From the NCBI RefSeq assembly GCF_003967035.1, contig NZ_AP018560.1, positions 953,001-1,017,000 of the forward strand: 64,000 bases of DNA. Reading direction: 5' to 3'. The first letter of the stretch is position 1, and every line of letters begins with the position of its first letter. The position numbers and the translations under genes are program-made. The DNA comes from Aerosticca soli. GTDB taxonomy: Bacteria > Pseudomonadota > Gammaproteobacteria > Xanthomonadales > Rhodanobacteraceae. This document shows positions 16,345 to 25,115 of the stretch, in pieces. The notes beneath the pieces were generated by a model. It saw nothing but the letters and a program-made list of their open reading frames with translations. It was not told the DNA's origin and searched no databases.

Positions 16345-17810
16345 GCCGTGCCTCCGGTCTGGATGGTGACCCACTTCCATTCGGTGCAGGTGTCGATGTC
16401 GACCTCGGTGCCTTCGCGACCGAAACCCGAATCGCCGACGCCGCCGAACGGCACGTGCGGCTCGTCGTGCAGGGTGGGCGCGTTGACGTGCACCATGCCG
16501 GCATGGGCCTGCGCGGCGAAGGCCAGTGCGCGGTCGAGGTCGCGGGTGTAGATCGCGGCGCTCAGGCCGTAGCGGCTGTCGTTGGCCTGGGCGAGTGCCT
16601 GCTCGAAACCGTCGACGGGGTAGACCGCCGCCACCGGACCGAAGGTCTCCTCGGCGTAGCAGGTCATTTCCGGCCGTACGCCGGCGAGCACGGTCGGCTG
16701 GCAGCGATGGCCGTTCCAGCCGCCGCCGGTGACCAGCGTGGCGCCCTTGCCGAGCGCATCCTCGATGTGGGCGCGCACGCGTTCGCGCTGGCGCGGCGAG
16801 ATCAGCGGGCCAATCACCGTTTCCGGCCGGCGCAGGTCACCCATCGGCAGTGCCTCCGCGGCCGCCTGGAAGCGCTCCAGGAAGGCCGCGTACAGCGGGC
16901 GTTCGACCAGGATGCGGCTGGAGGCCATGCATACCTGGCCCTGATACAGGAACATGCCCATCACCGCGCCGTGCACGGCCGCGTCGAGATCGGCATCGGC
17001 GAGCACGACGAGCGGATTCTTGCCGCCCAGTTCCAGCGTCACCCGTTTCATCTGCGCGCCGGCGATGGCGGCGATGTGCTTGCCCACCCGCGACGAGCCG
17101 GTGAAGTTGACCAGCCGCACCAGCGGATGGCCGGTCAGCGCATCGCCGATCTCGTGGCCGAAGCCGGTCACGAGATTGACCACGCCGGGCGGCAGGCCCG
17201 CCTCGTGGTAGAGCCGGGCGACCCGCGCGGCCAGCATCGGCGCTTCCTCCGAAGGCAGCAGCACTACGGCGTTGCCAGTGGCCAGCGGCACCGCGGTGAG
17301 CTTGATGCTCTTGATCAACGGCACGTTGAAAGGCGTGATCGCGGCGACCACGCCCAACGGCTGGCGCAGCGACAACGAAAGCCGCCCCGGCACGTCCGAA
17401 GGCAACGTCTGGCCGCTCGTGCGTCGCGCCGCGCCGGCGGCGGCGCGCAGATAGCCGACCGCCATCGCCACCTCGAAACGCGCCTTGGCCAGCGGCGAGC
17501 CGACCTCGTCGATCAGGATGTCGATGAACGCCTGCGCCTCGGCCTCAAGGCGCTCGGCGGCCTTGATCAGCCAGGCCTCGCGTTCGCGCGCGAGGGTGTG
17601 TCGATAGCCGTCGAATGCCTGCTGCGCTGCACGCACGGCCCGGTCCACGTCGACGGCAGCGCCGTGTGCGGCCCTGGCATAGAGCGCATCGTCCTCGGGA
17701 TTGCGGTCGTCGAAATAGCGGCCATCGGCGGCGGGCGCCCAGCGGCCGCCGATGAAGCAGTCCACGGTGGGGACGGCGGTTTGGGCATGTGCGGCTTGCG
17801 GCATGGGCAT
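16341..17810 (-). CDS. Aromatic aldehyde dehydrogenase (4-hydroxybenzaldehyde/vanillin type)
   Basis: NAD(P)-dependent dehydrogenase, 489 aa, with general base Glu260 in ELGGKNP and catalytic Cys294 in GQVCMAS. It belongs to the benzaldehyde/vanillin dehydrogenase group (FNVPLIKSIK, HVNAPTLHDEPHVPFGG). ATG 17810 is preceded by AAGGA. In Pseudomonas p-cresol clusters the equivalent gene is pchA, oxidising 4-hydroxybenzaldehyde to 4-hydroxybenzoate. Its place between the flavocytochrome genes and the UbiD gene supports that role. Confidence 0.88.
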   Translation of the reverse strand: MPMPQAAHAQTAVPTVDCFIGGRWAPAADGRYFDDRNPEDDALYARAAHGAAVDVDRAVRAAQQAFDGYRHTLAREREAWLIKAAERLEAEAQAFIDILIDEVGSPLAKARFEVAMAVGYLRAAAGAARRTSGQTLPSDVPGRLSLSLRQPLGVVAAITPFNVPLIKSIKLTAVPLATGNAVVLLPSEEAPMLAARVARLYHEAGLPPGVVNLVTGFGHEIGDALTGHPLVRLVNFTGSSRVGKHIAAIAGAQMKRVTLELGGKNPLVVLADADLDAAVHGAVMGMFLYQGQVCMASSRILVERPLYAAFLERFQAAAEALPMGDLRRPETVIGPLISPRQRERVRAHIEDALGKGATLVTGGGWNGHRCQPTVLAGVRPEMTCYAEETFGPVAAVYPVDGFEQALAQANDSRYGLSAAIYTRDLDRALAFAAQAHAGMVHVNAPTLHDEPHVPFGGVGDSGFGREGTEVDIDTCTEWKWVTIQTGGTA

Positions 17811-17829
17811 GTTCCTTGAGGATGTGTCG

Positions 17830-18171
17830 TCAGTGGATGGCCGACTTTGGCCTGGCCAGATAGGCGGCGATGTCGGCGAGGTCGCGATCGTCGAGCTCAC
17901 TCGGGCGGAACGGCGGCATCAGGCGCAGCCCGTGCCGCACCACCACCTCGACGTACGCGGCCGGCACTTCGCCGCGCTGCGCGAGCACGGCGTCGTGCGC
18001 GTCGTAGCGGCGTTCGAGGCCCATCGTGCCCGGATGCCCGGGACCTGCGGCGTGGCAGGGCGCGCAGCGGTAGGCGAACAGCGCTTCGCCATGATGCGGG
18101 TCGGCGGCGGCCGCCTCGGCAGCGGCGGCGAAGAAGATCAAGCCGCCAAGCAGGATGCGGACGGCATTCAT
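17830..18171 (-). CDS. pchC: Cytochrome c subunit of 4-alkylphenol dehydrogenase
   Basis: Small periplasmic c-type cytochrome (113 aa) that takes electrons from the flavoprotein subunit. A signal peptide (residues 1-23, ending AEAAAADP) is followed by C36-A-P-C39-H40 for haem attachment and Met85 in GLRLMPPF as sixth ligand. The start overlaps the flavoprotein stop by 4 bp. The gene pair is the signature of a PchCF/EhyAB-type flavocytochrome. Naming it pchC is by context; a 4-ethylphenol or eugenol hydroxylase cytochrome would look much the same. Confidence 0.85.
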   Translation of the reverse strand: MNAVRILLGGLIFFAAAAEAAAADPHHGEALFAYRCAPCHAAGPGHPGTMGLERRYDAHDAVLAQRGEVPAAYVEVVVRHGLRLMPPFRPSELDDRDLADIAAYLARPKSAIH

Positions 18172-19721
18172 GCGCGCATCCTCCGCGGCCACACGCCCAT
18201 CTTGCCCGGCGCCATGATGCCCCCGGGGTCCAGGGCGTCGCGCACGCGTTCGTTGAGCCGGCGCAATGCGTGGTCGTTCCAGTCGTAGGTAGCGGCGATC
18301 TGGTCCATGAAGTCCAGGTGCGTGCGGTACTCGCCGAAGCCTTGCGCCGCCGCGTCGGCCACGATCTCGCCGAACACCTGGTGCGCGCGCTCGCGCTCCT
18401 GCGGGTCGGTGCGGTCGAAGATGAGCATGAAGATGTGGTGCTGGTCGCGCCAGCCGATCAGGAACTCGCCGATGTAGTCGAAGCCGCGTGCCTCCACCTT
18501 GTCCTTGATGAGGTGGTAGAGCCGCACCGCATCGTCGCCGGTGGGGGCGGACATCGGCGAGAAGTCGATGTGCGCGCCGGAGCCGATCCAGTTCATGAGC
18601 GAGTATTCGGTCATGTTGGGGATGCCGCGCATCAGTTTGGCGCGGTATTCCCAGGCTGTATCGCCGGGGCGGTCCGTGTAGAAGCGCGCGCCCTTCACCT
18701 TGCCCAGCGCGTCGCGGACCACCGACCAGCTGCGCTCAATCATCGGCGGCGGTCCATACAACGCGGCATAGAAGTTCCAGGCGCCGATGTCCAGGTCCGC
18801 CATCAGCTTGCGGCGCACCGACGGTGGCAGCGGGCCCTTGCCACCGTAGTACTGCGCCTTGGTCACCCGGGTCGCGGCCTCCCACAGCAACTCCACCGAG
18901 GTCGCGCCGTTGGGGATCACCATGTTGAGCTTGAGCGGGCGGATCGCCTCGGTGAGGTCGTGCAGGGCGTCCTCGTCGGGAAAGGTCACCATGAAGGGCC
19001 GGTAGCCCGGCGGCTCGGGCATCAGCCACACGCCCAGCCGGGTGACGATGCCGAGCCCGGACTGGGTGAACAGGCCATCGATCCACGGTCCCGCGCCCCA
19101 TTTGTACAGCTGACTGGCGCGTGCGCCTGGCAGCGCGCCAGTGGCGGTGTCGACCACGGTGCCATCGGCCAGCACCACCTGCATGCCGCACTGCATGGTC
19201 AGGTGTTCGCCATAAGGGGTATAGCCGGCGCCGTGGTCGAGCAGGTTGCCGAGCACACTGCCCCAGCCCGGTGCCGCGCAATCGATCCAGAGCGGAATGT
19301 CGTGTTCCTTGAGGTAGCGGTACAGGTCGAAATAGCTGACGCCGGGTTCGACCACCGCGTAGCCGTCGCGTGCGTTGACTTCGATGATGCGGTTCATGCG
19401 CGCCAGATCGAGCACCACGTAACCGCTCTTGCGCGGGGCCGGGCCGCCGTAGGCGTAGTTCTTGCCCGTCGACACCGGCCACAGCGGAATGCCGTATTCG
19501 CGCGCCACCTTGAGCACCGCCTGGATTTCCTCCACCGAATGGGGAGCAACCGCAGCCGCGGGCGTGTGTGCGGCATCCTCGGTGGTCGAATACGGGTCGA
19601 GGTAGCTGCTGAGCGCGGTCTCGTCGGCATAGACATAGGTTTTGCCGACCGCCTGGCGGAAGCCGGCCAGCGCCTGGCTGAACGCGGCGGCGGAAAGTCC
19701 TGGGGGAAGCGTGGCTGGCAT
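18168..19721 (-). CDS. pchF: 4-cresol/4-alkylphenol dehydrogenase (hydroxylating), flavoprotein
   Basis: VAO/PCMH-family flavoprotein, 517 aa. It oxidises the side chain of para-alkylphenols through a quinone methide and water addition. The FAD loop PVSTGKNYAYGG is at 82-93, YTPYG near 167-171, and RDQHHI at 425-430 aligns with the covalent-FAD His segment of vanillyl-alcohol oxidase. GEYRTH at 464-468 carries the Tyr465/Arg466 pair that binds the phenolate. The catalytic Asp loop of VAO (IDVPD) reads IDCAA, which fits a dehydrogenase using a cytochrome rather than an oxidase. Substrate could be p-cresol, 4-ethylphenol or eugenol. Confidence 0.85.
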   Translation of the reverse strand: MPATLPPGLSAAAFSQALAGFRQAVGKTYVYADETALSSYLDPYSTTEDAAHTPAAAVAPHSVEEIQAVLKVAREYGIPLWPVSTGKNYAYGGPAPRKSGYVVLDLARMNRIIEVNARDGYAVVEPGVSYFDLYRYLKEHDIPLWIDCAAPGWGSVLGNLLDHGAGYTPYGEHLTMQCGMQVVLADGTVVDTATGALPGARASQLYKWGAGPWIDGLFTQSGLGIVTRLGVWLMPEPPGYRPFMVTFPDEDALHDLTEAIRPLKLNMVIPNGATSVELLWEAATRVTKAQYYGGKGPLPPSVRRKLMADLDIGAWNFYAALYGPPPMIERSWSVVRDALGKVKGARFYTDRPGDTAWEYRAKLMRGIPNMTEYSLMNWIGSGAHIDFSPMSAPTGDDAVRLYHLIKDKVEARGFDYIGEFLIGWRDQHHIFMLIFDRTDPQERERAHQVFGEIVADAAAQGFGEYRTHLDFMDQIAATYDWNDHALRRLNERVRDALDPGGIMAPGKMGVWPRRMRA

Positions 19722-19746
19722 CGGGCCGGTTCCTTGTGCGGTGGCG

Positions 19747-20331
19747 TCAGACGGCGGTGAAGACGAAGGAGACCAGGTGGTCTGGACTGCGCGCGGGAAG
19801 CCGCACCGGCGCCAGGCGCGCGGTAACCACGCTCGGCGCAGTAGCGGTGGCGGAACGTGCGCTCATCGGCGGCAGGCAGCGCGCCAGCACTACCGGCCAG
19901 TGCCCGGCGGCGTCGGCCAGCGCGGCGGCGAGGACCGTGGCCGCCGGCCCACCCTCGAGCGTATGCAGCAGACCGGCATCGCCATAGCCGTGGCGGGCGA
20001 TCAGCAACGGGCGCAGGCCGGCGCGCTGCAAGGCCGTCGAGAGCACGAAAAAGGCCGCCGCGCCGGTGAGACCGCTCACCGCGGCTGGAGACGCCTGTCG
20101 GCACCAGTCGAGCAGCACGCCGGGATCATGGCCGGGCGCGCGGCGCACGCCGCCCGGGTACGCGGCCGCAAAAGCATCCGCATCGGCGCCCTCCGCCGCG
20201 AGCCACACAGCGGAAGATGAAGACGGCCCTGTGACGCCGGGCAGGCCGACATGGGCGGCCATGGCAGGCAACATGGGCCAGGCCGCCCATGCCGCGGTGG
20301 CCTTGATCACGTTTCGACGACTCCACGGCAT
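19747..20331 (-). CDS. Tat-exported protein of unknown function (PchX-like position)
   Basis: 194-aa protein with a twin-arginine-type signal (SRRNVIKATAAWAAW). The body is Ala-rich and alpha/beta-like, without a motif I recognise; it contains VLLDWCRQASPAA and VSGLTGAAAFFVLSTALQRAG. ATG 20331 is preceded by GGAGGTGT. It lies 25 bp upstream of the flavoprotein gene. The P. putida p-cresol operon also carries an uncharacterised gene, pchX, between pchC and pchF. Equivalence is suggested only by context. A role in assembling or exporting the periplasmic flavocytochrome is a reasonable guess. Confidence 0.65.
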   Translation of the reverse strand: MPWSRRNVIKATAAWAAWPMLPAMAAHVGLPGVTGPSSSSAVWLAAEGADADAFAAAYPGGVRRAPGHDPGVLLDWCRQASPAAVSGLTGAAAFFVLSTALQRAGLRPLLIARHGYGDAGLLHTLEGGPAATVLAAALADAAGHWPVVLARCLPPMSARSATATAPSVVTARLAPVRLPARSPDHLVSFVFTAV

Positions 20332-20432
20332 CGGACACCTCCGGAAGGCGCGGCCCCGTGAGGGCCTGCGCGCCACGATGATCGGTCATACATGCCGGCC
20401 GCCCCATCGGGCGGCGCGGCGCTGGCTGCGGG

Positions 20433-21386
20433 TCAGTAGCCTTCGGTATAGACCGCGGTGAAGGCCTCGTGGATCTCCCCGGTGTGGTAGAAGATCGCGC
20501 TGCCGATCTGGTCATCGGTCCAGGTGATCACCGGCATGTCCGGATAGGCGGCGTAGCCCAGGCCGGCGAAGGTCTCGTTGCGGTTGCCGGAGGGGTCGAA
20601 GAAGTAGATCGTCTTGCCGCGGGTGATGCCATGGCGCTGCGGCGTCACATCCATCTTCACTCGGTTCTTGCCCATGACGTCGGCGGCGCGGAGCACGTCG
20701 CCCCAGTCCTCGAGGAAGAACGAGCAATGGTGCAGGCCATTGCAAGGGCCGCCGACGAAGGCGATGTCGTGCGGCTTGATCGACACTGTCATGAAGGCCA
20801 GCGCCTTGACGCTCTTGTCCGGACCGGCCATGAGCTGCTCGGTCAGCCTGAACCCCAGGACGTCGCGAAAGAACGTCTCGTTCTCCACCACCTTGTTCAC
20901 CCCGGCCTCGGGGTTGAGTTCGCACAGCAGCAGTACGTGGTCCAGCCAGTGGGCTCCGGCGCCGCGGATGTCGTCCGGCCACGGATCGGGATTGAGCGTG
21001 CCTACCGAGGTGCCGACGAATTCCTTATCGGCATAGAGGTACATGAGATGGCCACTCGGCATCTTGAAGCGCAACGCGCGACCGCAGTACGGCAATTCGC
21101 CAGGAGCCAGTTCCTCCACCTCGCGTCCGTAGTCGCGGATGCGCGCCTTGATGTCGTCGAGATCGCTGTCGCGTTCGACCTTGTAGGCGACGTGGTTCAT
21201 GCCGGCGCGGTCGGCCGGGCTCAGCATAACCGAGTACTTGTCCCATTCGTCCCAGCATTTCAGGTAGACGTTGCCTTTGTGGTCCTCGTCGGTGGGGACC
21301 ATTCCCAGCACGTCGCGGTAATGACGCAACGCGGCCTGCATGTCGAGCACGCGCAGGTTGATGTGTCCGATTCGCATGACGCCCAT
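20433..21386 (-). CDS. dmpB: Catechol 2,3-dioxygenase (extradiol, XylE/DmpB type)
   Basis: Fe(II) extradiol dioxygenase, 317 aa, cleaving catechol to 2-hydroxymuconic semialdehyde. Two vicinal-oxygen-chelate domains are seen. The iron ligands are His150 (HWLDHVL), His219 or His220 (GLHHCSFF) and Glu271 (GNRNETF), and [14 protein letters not shown] is the family signature. ATG 21386 has GAGGAG 8 nt upstream; an ATG three codons later is possible. It follows dmpQ by 57 bp, as in dmpQB and xylTE. Confidence 0.96.
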   Translation of the reverse strand: MGVMRIGHINLRVLDMQAALRHYRDVLGMVPTDEDHKGNVYLKCWDEWDKYSVMLSPADRAGMNHVAYKVERDSDLDDIKARIRDYGREVEELAPGELPYCGRALRFKMPSGHLMYLYADKEFVGTSVGTLNPDPWPDDIRGAGAHWLDHVLLLCELNPEAGVNKVVENETFFRDVLGFRLTEQLMAGPDKSVKALAFMTVSIKPHDIAFVGGPCNGLHHCSFFLEDWGDVLRAADVMGKNRVKMDVTPQRHGITRGKTIYFFDPSGNRNETFAGLGYAAYPDMPVITWTDDQIGSAIFYHTGEIHEAFTAVYTEGY

Positions 21387-21443
21387 GTTGGTTACTCCTC
21401 TGCCTCGTTCGTGAGCGGCCGGCCGGCCGTCGCGTATTGCCTT

Positions 21444-21809
21444 TCACAAAAGCCCGTATCGGCGCGTCAGTCCCTTGCGCATGCCGCCGACCACTTCCAG
21501 CACCACGTCGCTGAGCGGATAGGCGCGACAGGCCAGCGCGTAGCCGGTGGCCTGTTCCTCGACACTGACATGGCTGCGCGACATCGCCTCGCAACGCACG
21601 CTGCCTTCCAGCACCCTGATCTTGCATACGCCGCAGCCGCCGCCATGGCAACCGGAGGGGATGCCTCTGCGGCCCAGCGCCACCATCGCCTTGAGCAGGC
21701 TGCGGTCGCCCGCGCAGGCATAGCTCTCGCCGGTTTCGCGCAGGGTAATGCGATGCAGCCGTGCCCCGTCCTGGGCGGGCATCGACTGTCTTGGCTCACC
21801 GTCTGCCAT
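21444..21809 (-). CDS. dmpQ: Plant-type [2Fe-2S] ferredoxin, dioxygenase-reactivating
   Basis: 121-aa ferredoxin of the XylT/DmpQ type, which re-reduces the oxidised iron of catechol 2,3-dioxygenase. Cluster ligands are C54-x4-C59-x2-C62 (CHGGGCGVC) and C94. GAGGAAAA precedes ATG 21809. It sits between dmpP and dmpB. It may also serve the Rieske oxygenase, which has no ferredoxin gene of its own beside it. Confidence 0.92.
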   Translation of the reverse strand: MADGEPRQSMPAQDGARLHRITLRETGESYACAGDRSLLKAMVALGRRGIPSGCHGGGCGVCKIRVLEGSVRCEAMSRSHVSVEEQATGYALACRAYPLSDVVLEVVGGMRKGLTRRYGLL

Positions 21810-21822
21810 GCGATTTTCCTCG

Positions 21823-22884
21823 TTAGACCACCTTGAACAGGGGACTCTTGCGCAGCTGACGCGTCGCGTCAGCGGCATCGATGAAGCGCTCGGTATAGAT
21901 GTCACGCTCGAACAGCCGCCCACGCATGAGCGTGGTGATGCACGCATCGACCATCCCGGGTGGGCCGCACAGATACGCCTTGTGTCCCGCGAAACGTCCG
22001 CCAAAGTGCGCGGCGGCCACTTCATGCACATGACCCACCGCACCCTGCCAGTGATCCTCCGGCAGCGGGCGGGACAGGCAGGGTACGTAGTGGAAATGGT
22101 CGTGCGTCTCGGCGAGCGCCTGCAGTTCCTCGTGCAGGTACAGCTCGGCGCGGTGGCGCTGGCCATAGAACAAAGTGATTTGCCGGCGGACGCCCTCGGT
22201 CAACAGGTCGAGCAACATCGAGCGGATGCTGGAAAGTCCGGTGCCGGCAGCGAACAGCAGGATGTTTTCCGGCGCCGACTTGCGTATGAAGAAGCGGCCG
22301 TACGGTCCGGAAACGCGTACGCGGTCGCCGGGCTTCAGATGCTCATGGATGAAGGTCGTCGCCTCGCCGCCTTCCACCCGGCGTACGTGCAGTTCGATCC
22401 GGCGTGACTGTGCCGGTGGATTGGCCAGCGAGAAGGCGCGCGGCAGTGCCACGCCAGGCAGGTGCAGGTTGATGTACTTGCCTGCCTGGAAGGTGAGTGC
22501 ACGATCGAGTTCGATCACCACGCCGCGTGCGGTGGACGAAAGCGCCCTCAATTCGGCCACCGTGCCGATATAGTCGGCGACCGGCTCGACACGGGCGTCG
22601 GGATCGATTTCGACGTCGGCCTCGATGGTGACGTCCGAGCAAGGCTTGGCGACGCAGGCCAGGGTATGGCCTTCGGCACGCTCGAAATCCAACAAGGCAA
22701 AGGAGGACGCATCGCCGTCGTCCACGCTGCCTTCCAGCAATTGGACCTTGCAGGTACCACACAGCCCGTGGCAACAGGCATGGGGCAGATAGATGCCGGC
22801 GCGCAGGGCGGCATCGAGCAGGGTTTGCTGCTCGTCCACCGCCACGTCCTGGCCAAGCGGTTCGATGGTCAATCGGTAAGTCAC
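21823..22884 (-). CDS. dmpP: Phenol hydroxylase reductase component P5
   Basis: NADH-dependent reductase of the multicomponent phenol hydroxylase, 353 aa, exactly the DmpP length. The N-terminal ferredoxin domain has C37-x4-C42-x2-C45 and C77. FAD binding is shown by PRAFSLANPP and NAD binding by GTGLSSIRSM and KAYLCGPPGMV. A GTG at 22884 is chosen since it aligns with the family start TYRLTIEP; the TTG three codons upstream would be only 2 nt from AAGGAG. It follows dmpO by 28 bp. Confidence 0.95.
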   Translation of the reverse strand: MTYRLTIEPLGQDVAVDEQQTLLDAALRAGIYLPHACCHGLCGTCKVQLLEGSVDDGDASSFALLDFERAEGHTLACVAKPCSDVTIEADVEIDPDARVEPVADYIGTVAELRALSSTARGVVIELDRALTFQAGKYINLHLPGVALPRAFSLANPPAQSRRIELHVRRVEGGEATTFIHEHLKPGDRVRVSGPYGRFFIRKSAPENILLFAAGTGLSSIRSMLLDLLTEGVRRQITLFYGQRHRAELYLHEELQALAETHDHFHYVPCLSRPLPEDHWQGAVGHVHEVAAAHFGGRFAGHKAYLCGPPGMVDACITTLMRGRLFERDIYTERFIDAADATRQLRKSPLFKVV

Positions 22885-22912
22885 GCCTTGCAAGTCTCCT
22901 TACCAGGGCAGG

Positions 22913-23272
22913 TCATAGCGCCTGACCGCCCAGGCCGTCGAGGCCCCGGGCGGTGAAACGTAGGAAGGATTTGTGGCCGATGCCCTGGGCGGCCAGACCG
23001 CGCTCCGGGGCGGGTTGGAAGACGGCGCCGTCCAGCTCCCAGTCCACCGCATCCCAGCGCACTCGGGCCCAGTCCGGGTGGCTGCCATACAGGCTGGGCA
23101 GGATCTCTTTCATCACCGCGCCAAAGGGCAGGTCCGGCGGCACCGGCACGCACATCGGAAAGGCAAACAGCAAATGGCGCTGCCATTCCAGATACAGAAG
23201 CTGATTGCCGTGGAAGTGTTCGAGCCGGTCGCGCGGCTCGAATTTGTAGTCATACATCGCGCGTACGGGCAT
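22913..23272 (-). CDS. dmpO: Phenol hydroxylase subunit P4
   Basis: 119-aa small subunit of the hydroxylase oxygenase complex (gamma subunit type). It begins MPVRAMYDYKFEPRDR, typical of the family, and contains QLLYLEWQRHLLFAFP. It is structural in the (L-N-O)2 oxygenase. ATG 23272 follows GAGGTG and lies 9 bp after the dmpN stop. Confidence 0.93.
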   Translation of the reverse strand: MPVRAMYDYKFEPRDRLEHFHGNQLLYLEWQRHLLFAFPMCVPVPPDLPFGAVMKEILPSLYGSHPDWARVRWDAVDWELDGAVFQPAPERGLAAQGIGHKSFLRFTARGLDGLGGQAL

Positions 23273-23281
23273 GGCAGCACC

Positions 23282-24820
23282 TCATTGCGGGGTCAAGGCA
23301 TCGCTGGTGGCGGCGTCCGCGTCCGCCCGTCCCTTCCAGCGCAGCCAATTGATCCGGTCGGGCGAGTCGGCATAGTCCTTGTTGTCCACCCCGTCGACGA
23401 TGCGATACCACTCGAGGACCTGTGAAATCTCGGCACCACCGCAGTGGCCCTGGAAGATCTGATGCACCGGCAGCCAGGCCTGGACGTACTTTTCCGGCTC
23501 CTGGTCGAAGATGTCCTTGCAGCCGTCCGAGCAGAAGTGGTAGCGGTCGCCTTCGTATTGGCTGCTGCGGTGGCACAGGCGGGTGGGGTCGTCCGGTTCG
23601 GTGAAGACCAGCGGGATCTGGCAGACCTGGCACAGCATCGGCAATCCGGCGCTGAACCAGCGGCCATGTTCGGCACGGTAGTTCTTCCAGAACTCCCAGC
23701 GCGGGCGGTAGTAGCGGTCGAACGTCTGTGGGTACTTCGACGACAGCCAATCCAGCTCCTCCGGTTCCGGGATCCAGGTGTGGAAGGCGGTGGCAAAGCC
23801 CACGCCATAGAAGGTGGACCACAGCTGGTGCGAGACGTGGTCCTTCTCCTTGACCGCCACCTCGGCATATTTGGGTGTGCGGATGCCATAACGGGAGAGG
23901 TCCTCGAACAGCGCGCCACCGTTCTGTTCGAAATAGATTTCCCAGGCTTCCTTCCAGGACATCACGCGCTTGGGCAGCATGTAGTCCATCATCATCGAGA
24001 CCAGGCTGAGCAGCCGATAGCTGCGCCAGAACCATTTGTCCAGCCAGCGCTGGACCACCGGTACGTTGCGCTCGTCCTGCTCGAGCATGAACTTGATCAC
24101 TTCCAGCCCCAGGGTCATGTGCCGGGATTCGTCGGACTGGGCGGAAAAGCCGAAGGTGACCGTGGCCATGTCGCCGTTGTAGGCGGCCCCGGACATGAAC
24201 GGCATGAACAGCAGATTGGTCAGTACGTATTCGAAGCTGAAAGAGATCGCGGCGACGAATTCGAACGGTCCGGACGAATGCACGTCGTCGATCCACGACT
24301 TGGGCACCGAGAGATACCAGACGCGTTCGAACATGTGCGTCCAGTCGTGGAAGCCATGGAAATACTTGTTGTACTGGCTCAGGGTATGGATCTCGGTCTG
24401 CGCGTGGCGCAGCTCGTCGATCGCCTGCATCTGGCAGGCCACCTGCGGGCCGGGGCCGGCAAACTGGCGGCCGATCCGTGCGAAACCGCGATGGGCCTCG
24501 TATTCGAGCGGGGTGACCGCGGTGAGGAAGATCTTCAGCGCGTTGATATAGCGCGCATCGCTGACGTTGAGCTGGCCGTTGTTCTGGGCGAAGGCATCGA
24601 TGATCGCGTAGAGCTTGCGCTCTTTCTCGGCCTGGTACTTCCAATAAGCGTCCACGGTCAGGCGGAACGGATCCTCCCATTGATCCCAGTCATGGATATG
24701 GATGCCTTCGAAAGCAGTCTGCGGATGAATCCGGGACCTTGGCTGGTAACTCGGCTCCCAGGCGAGGTCACGGGTCAGTCGGGTGTATTTCTCGCGCAGA
24801 CTCATGCGTTTGTTGGTCAT
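23282..24820 (-). CDS. dmpN: Phenol hydroxylase large (diiron) subunit P3
   Basis: Catalytic subunit of the bacterial multicomponent monooxygenase, 512 aa, that hydroxylates phenol to catechol. The four-helix diiron site is complete: Glu106 (LEYEAH), Glu136 and His139 (IDELRH), Glu197 (FSFEYV), Glu231 and His234 (SDESRH). A C-terminal zinc-ribbon-like stretch, CQVCQIP with CHRSS and CSDGC, is as in DmpN. ATG 24820 (MTNKRMSLREKY) is preferred over an earlier ATG at 24880 inside the dmpM-dmpN spacer. Same gene order as in Pseudomonas. Confidence 0.97.
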   Translation of the reverse strand: MTNKRMSLREKYTRLTRDLAWEPSYQPRSRIHPQTAFEGIHIHDWDQWEDPFRLTVDAYWKYQAEKERKLYAIIDAFAQNNGQLNVSDARYINALKIFLTAVTPLEYEAHRGFARIGRQFAGPGPQVACQMQAIDELRHAQTEIHTLSQYNKYFHGFHDWTHMFERVWYLSVPKSWIDDVHSSGPFEFVAAISFSFEYVLTNLLFMPFMSGAAYNGDMATVTFGFSAQSDESRHMTLGLEVIKFMLEQDERNVPVVQRWLDKWFWRSYRLLSLVSMMMDYMLPKRVMSWKEAWEIYFEQNGGALFEDLSRYGIRTPKYAEVAVKEKDHVSHQLWSTFYGVGFATAFHTWIPEPEELDWLSSKYPQTFDRYYRPRWEFWKNYRAEHGRWFSAGLPMLCQVCQIPLVFTEPDDPTRLCHRSSQYEGDRYHFCSDGCKDIFDQEPEKYVQAWLPVHQIFQGHCGGAEISQVLEWYRIVDGVDNKDYADSPDRINWLRWKGRADADAATSDALTPQ

Positions 24821-24842
24821 GTTCGGGTTTTCCGGTTGGCGC

Positions 24843-25115
24843 CTAGCGGCGTTCGAGCACGAATTCGTCTTCGTCTTCAAAAATGTTGCCGGAGAGCGAA
24901 ATCAGGCAGATGTGCAGGTCCTGCGGATTCCAGCGGCCGCCGGTCAGGCTTTCCACGGTGGCCCGGCGCAGCACCAGCCGTCCGGGTGCATCGATCTTCA
25001 CCATGCCCGGGTAGTGCTGCACGATGGCATGGCTGTTGTCGGCGGCCAGTGCCTCGACCAGCGGTCGCGCCTCTTCGTTGTTCTGCAGGGCGATGAAAAC
25101 GGTGTTGTTGGTCAT
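24843..25115 (-). CDS. dmpM: Phenol hydroxylase effector subunit P2
   Basis: 90-aa cofactorless regulatory protein that couples electron transfer to oxygen activation in the hydroxylase; family length is 90. It starts TNNTVFIALQNNEEARP and ends in the acidic EDEDEFVLERR. The ATG overlaps the dmpL stop by 4 bp. Confidence 0.95.
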   Translation of the reverse strand: MTNNTVFIALQNNEEARPLVEALAADNSHAIVQHYPGMVKIDAPGRLVLRRATVESLTGGRWNPQDLHICLISLSGNIFEDEDEFVLERR

